This document shows positions 61,772-64,000 of a stretch of 64,000 nt of DNA, in pieces. A program made the translations under genes and the position numbers. The number at the start of each line of letters is the position of its first letter. Position 1 is the first letter of the stretch. The notes under the pieces are model-generated. The model made no database searches. It saw nothing but the letters and a program-made list of their open reading frames with translations, and was not told where the DNA came from. This DNA comes from Flagellimonas meishanensis (GTDB lineage Bacteria; Bacteroidota; Bacteroidia; Flavobacteriales; Flavobacteriaceae). The DNA lies in contig NZ_JAINVW010000003.1 of NCBI RefSeq assembly GCF_019880545.1, positions 992,001 to 1,056,000 of the forward strand, given 5' to 3'.

Positions 61772-63976
61772 ATGACGGAGGCTGCGATTGAAAAAGAAAA
61801 CAAGGAAATTGCGAAGCAATACAAAGAGTTGCTACGCATCAGCTATCAGAATTTGACCCCTGAGGACAAAAAACTGATACGCTCTGCCTTTGATGTTGCC
61901 GTAGACGCCCACAAGGACCAAAGGCGAAAATCTGGGGAAGCCTACATATTCCATCCCATTGCCGTGGCCAAGATTGTTGCCTCCAAAATTGGCTTGGATG
62001 CCGTTTCCATCGCCTCTGCCCTGCTTCATGATGTGGTAGAGGACACCCGATATACCCTGGATGACATTGAAAGGATGTTCGGCGAGACTGTAGCACGTAT
62101 CGTGAACGGACTCACCAAAATAGCCCACCTTAAGAAAGACAAGGACATCAGTCAGCAAGCAGAGAATTTTAGAAAAATGCTGTTGACCCTGCATGATGAT
62201 GTCCGGGTAATCATCATCAAGATTGCGGACCGCTACCACAACATGCTCACCATGGATTCCATGCCGGAGCACAAGCAGGTGAAAGTAGCTTCGGAAACCC
62301 TCTACATCTACGCCCCGCTGGCCCATCGCATTGGCTTGTACAATATAAAGACCCATTTGGAGGACCTCAGTTTAAAATATACTGAGCCTGAGGTGTACAA
62401 GGATATCCAGGCCAAGATCGAGGATACGGAGGAAGAACAACTGGCCTACATTGAAGATTTTTCCAATGTGATTAGGAATTCGCTGGACAAAGAGGGCCTT
62501 AATTACGAAATCAAGGGACGCATGAAATCCATCTTTTCCATAAGAAGGAAAATGAAGGCACAGAACGTTTCCTTTGAAGAGGTCTATGACAAGTTCGCCA
62601 TACGGATCATCTATAAATCGGACAGGAAGAATGAAAAGTTCCTTGCATGGAAAATATATTCCATTGTGACGGACCATTTCACCCCCAATCCCATTCGGTT
62701 GAGGGATTGGATCACCTCACCAAAATCCACAGGGTATGAAGCGCTGCACATTACCGTGATGGGACCCAAGGGAAAATGGGTAGAGGTACAGATACGGAGT
62801 GAGCGGATGCATGAAATTGCCGAAAAAGGCTACGCTGCCCACTTCAAATACAAACATGGTGAGCAAAAGGAACAAGGGATTGACGAATGGCTGAACCGCT
62901 TGCAGGAGGCCTTGGAGACAGCCAATGGCAATGCAGTGGATTTTGTGGAAGAATTCAAACTGAACCTGTATTCCAAGGAAATATTTGTGTTCACCCCCAA
63001 GGGTGAATTAAAATCCATGCCCAAAGGCTCCACTCCCCTGGATTTCGCCTTTCACATTCATACCGAAATTGGGATGAAGACGCGTGGTGTTAAGGTCAAC
63101 GGTAAATTGGTCCCCCTGGGATCTGAGCTTCAAAGTGGCGACCAGGTGGAAATTATTACCTCGGAGAGTGCAAAACCCAATCAAAGTTGGTTGGACTATA
63201 CCACGACGGCAAGGGCAAGGGCCAAAATAAAGTCATCATTAAGGGAAGAGAAAAAGAGCATTGCAGAAGAAGGCAGGGAAATTTTGCGAAGAAAGCTAAA
63301 ATCGCAAAAAATAAACCTCACGGAGGACACTGTGAACAAATTGGTCGTCTTTTTCAAACTCAAGACCAGTCTGGACCTGTTCTATCGGGTTGGTATAGGT
63401 GTCATCGACAATGAAAAAATCAAGGATTTCGCCTCGTCCTACAATAACGCGTTCCTCAACTTTTTCAAAAACCGTATCCGTAGGACCCCATCCCCCAAAG
63501 ATGTTGACAAAGAAGAAATCACATCCAAATACGACATGCTCGTTTTTGGCAAGGAGGAAGAAAAACTCGGCTACAAACTATCCCAATGCTGCAATCCCAT
63601 TCCCGGCGATGAGGTTTTCGGGTTCTTGAGCGTAAATGACGGCATCAAGGTGCACAAAAAGAACTGTCCGAACGCCATTTCACTACAATCCAATTATGCG
63701 TACAGGATCATGGGCGCCAAATGGATAGATTCTTCCCAAGAAGAATTTTCAGTGGATATCCAACTAACAGGAATCGACAATTTGGGATTGGTGAACGATA
63801 TTACCAATATCATCTCCGAACACATGCACGTGAATATGCGCAATCTCAATTTCAGTGCAGATGGCGGCACCTTCAAAGGCAAGATTACCCTGGTGGTTAA
63901 AAACAACAGTATCCTTAAAAAACTGATGGACAAATTGAAGCGTGTGGAGGGAATTGACAAAGTAAGCAGAATTTAA
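61772..63976 (+). CDS. RelA/SpoT bifunctional (p)ppGpp synthetase/hydrolase
   Basis: The 734-residue protein has an intact HD hydrolase (FHPIAVAKIVASK, ASALLHDVVEDTRY with HDxxED, IVNGLTKI, IKIADRYHNMLTM), a synthetase domain (YDKFAIRII, WKIYSIVTDHFTPNP, WITSPKSTGYEALHITVMG, EVQIRSERMHEIAEKGYAAH), a TGS domain (IFVFTPKGELKSMPKGSTPLDFAFHIHTEIG), a conserved-Cys region (YKLSQCCNPIPGDEVFG) and a C-terminal ACT domain. Both active sites look complete, so it should make and break ppGpp in starvation. Confidence 0.95.
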   Translation: MTEAAIEKENKEIAKQYKELLRISYQNLTPEDKKLIRSAFDVAVDAHKDQRRKSGEAYIFHPIAVAKIVASKIGLDAVSIASALLHDVVEDTRYTLDDIERMFGETVARIVNGLTKIAHLKKDKDISQQAENFRKMLLTLHDDVRVIIIKIADRYHNMLTMDSMPEHKQVKVASETLYIYAPLAHRIGLYNIKTHLEDLSLKYTEPEVYKDIQAKIEDTEEEQLAYIEDFSNVIRNSLDKEGLNYEIKGRMKSIFSIRRKMKAQNVSFEEVYDKFAIRIIYKSDRKNEKFLAWKIYSIVTDHFTPNPIRLRDWITSPKSTGYEALHITVMGPKGKWVEVQIRSERMHEIAEKGYAAHFKYKHGEQKEQGIDEWLNRLQEALETANGNAVDFVEEFKLNLYSKEIFVFTPKGELKSMPKGSTPLDFAFHIHTEIGMKTRGVKVNGKLVPLGSELQSGDQVEIITSESAKPNQSWLDYTTTARARAKIKSSLREEKKSIAEEGREILRRKLKSQKINLTEDTVNKLVVFFKLKTSLDLFYRVGIGVIDNEKIKDFASSYNNAFLNFFKNRIRRTPSPKDVDKEEITSKYDMLVFGKEEEKLGYKLSQCCNPIPGDEVFGFLSVNDGIKVHKKNCPNAISLQSNYAYRIMGAKWIDSSQEEFSVDIQLTGIDNLGLVNDITNIISEHMHVNMRNLNFSADGGTFKGKITLVVKNNSILKKLMDKLKRVEGIDKVSRI

Positions 63977-63986
63977 TTTTTAACTG

Positions 63987-63994
63987 TACCTTTG
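63987..63994 (+). promoter_or_regulatory. -7 box for a gene beyond the window
   Basis: TACCTTTG, an exact TAnnTTTG match just after the relA/spoT stop. It probably serves the next plus-strand gene, which is outside the window. Confidence 0.35.
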
Positions 63995-64000
63995 CATTCT

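Noticed and set aside
1..64000. CRISPR arrays, prophage, IS transposases
   Set aside because: No regularly spaced direct repeats, phage structural genes or transposase motifs were found; the only repeat family is the palindromic one near 30 kb.

Overview
The window comes from a member of the Bacteroidota, most likely a marine Flavobacteriaceae. The evidence is a giant surface protein with a type IX secretion (T9SS) C-terminal sorting domain, the gliding lipoprotein GldI, a SusC/SusD pair, a long signal peptidase I with an N-terminal membrane extension, paired methylmalonyl-CoA mutase subunits, and many promoters of the Bacteroidota type (TTG, about 19-21 bases, TAnnTTTG). Genus-level assignment (for example a Muricauda-like organism) would be a guess. 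No rRNA, CRISPR array, prophage or IS transposase was found. One tRNA (Pro-GGG) is present.

Layout. 1-3169: the 3' end of a type II secretion/type IV pilus-like operon (secretin, GspL/PilN-like, GspM/PilO-like). 3406-3482: tRNA-Pro. 3616-11919: one 2767-residue SprB-like adhesin. 12066-13184: a periplasmic sugar dehydrogenase lipoprotein. 13197-27508: a peptidoglycan amino-sugar recycling and uptake locus (murQ, DeoR regulator, NagB/PIG-L fusion, SusC, SusD, GHL10 glycosidase, AmpG-like permease, GH3 hexosaminidase, methyltransferase, anmK). 27505-29954: a Bcr/CflA-type exporter and a Gfo/Idh/MocA oxidoreductase. 29965-31253: an accessory island made of a small GIY-YIG gene bracketed by inverted copies of a palindromic repeat, then an AT-rich membrane/coiled-coil protein of unknown function. 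31258-39320: propionyl-CoA carboxylase and methylmalonyl-CoA mutase genes around udk and an ftsB/divIC-like gene. 39455-45653: parA, parB, DUF5683, dapB, lepB, a 23S-intervening-sequence-type four-helix protein, WbqC and DUF6122. 45639-50440 (minus): exonuclease-fold protein, two rhomboids, mutL and a small membrane protein. 50622-51869 (minus): ribH and a TPR protein. 51995-54332: recF, a lipoprotein, a DUF721 protein and a GNAT. 54364-57613: ndk, divergent from a DHH phosphoesterase, gldI and a cyclophilin-FKBP fusion. 57666-63976: DUF3810, a DUF6503 lipoprotein, a SpoU-type RNA methyltransferase, an M48 protease and a RelA/SpoT enzyme.

How the genes work together. The clearest system is at 13-27.5 kb. 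The sequence supports outer-membrane capture (SusCD), glycan cleavage (GHL10), import (AmpG-like), removal of GlcNAc (GH3), anhydro-MurNAc phosphorylation (AnmK), lactyl ether cleavage (MurQ), and then a NagB domain fused to a PIG-L deacetylase domain. That fusion could replace a separate NagA, but its NagB half lacks one catalytic Asp. Expression is probably controlled at the divergent deoR/nagB promoter region. The second notable item is the repeat-GIY-YIG-inverted repeat unit near 30 kb. A further, decayed copy of the same repeat is read through inside the 5' coding region of mutB.
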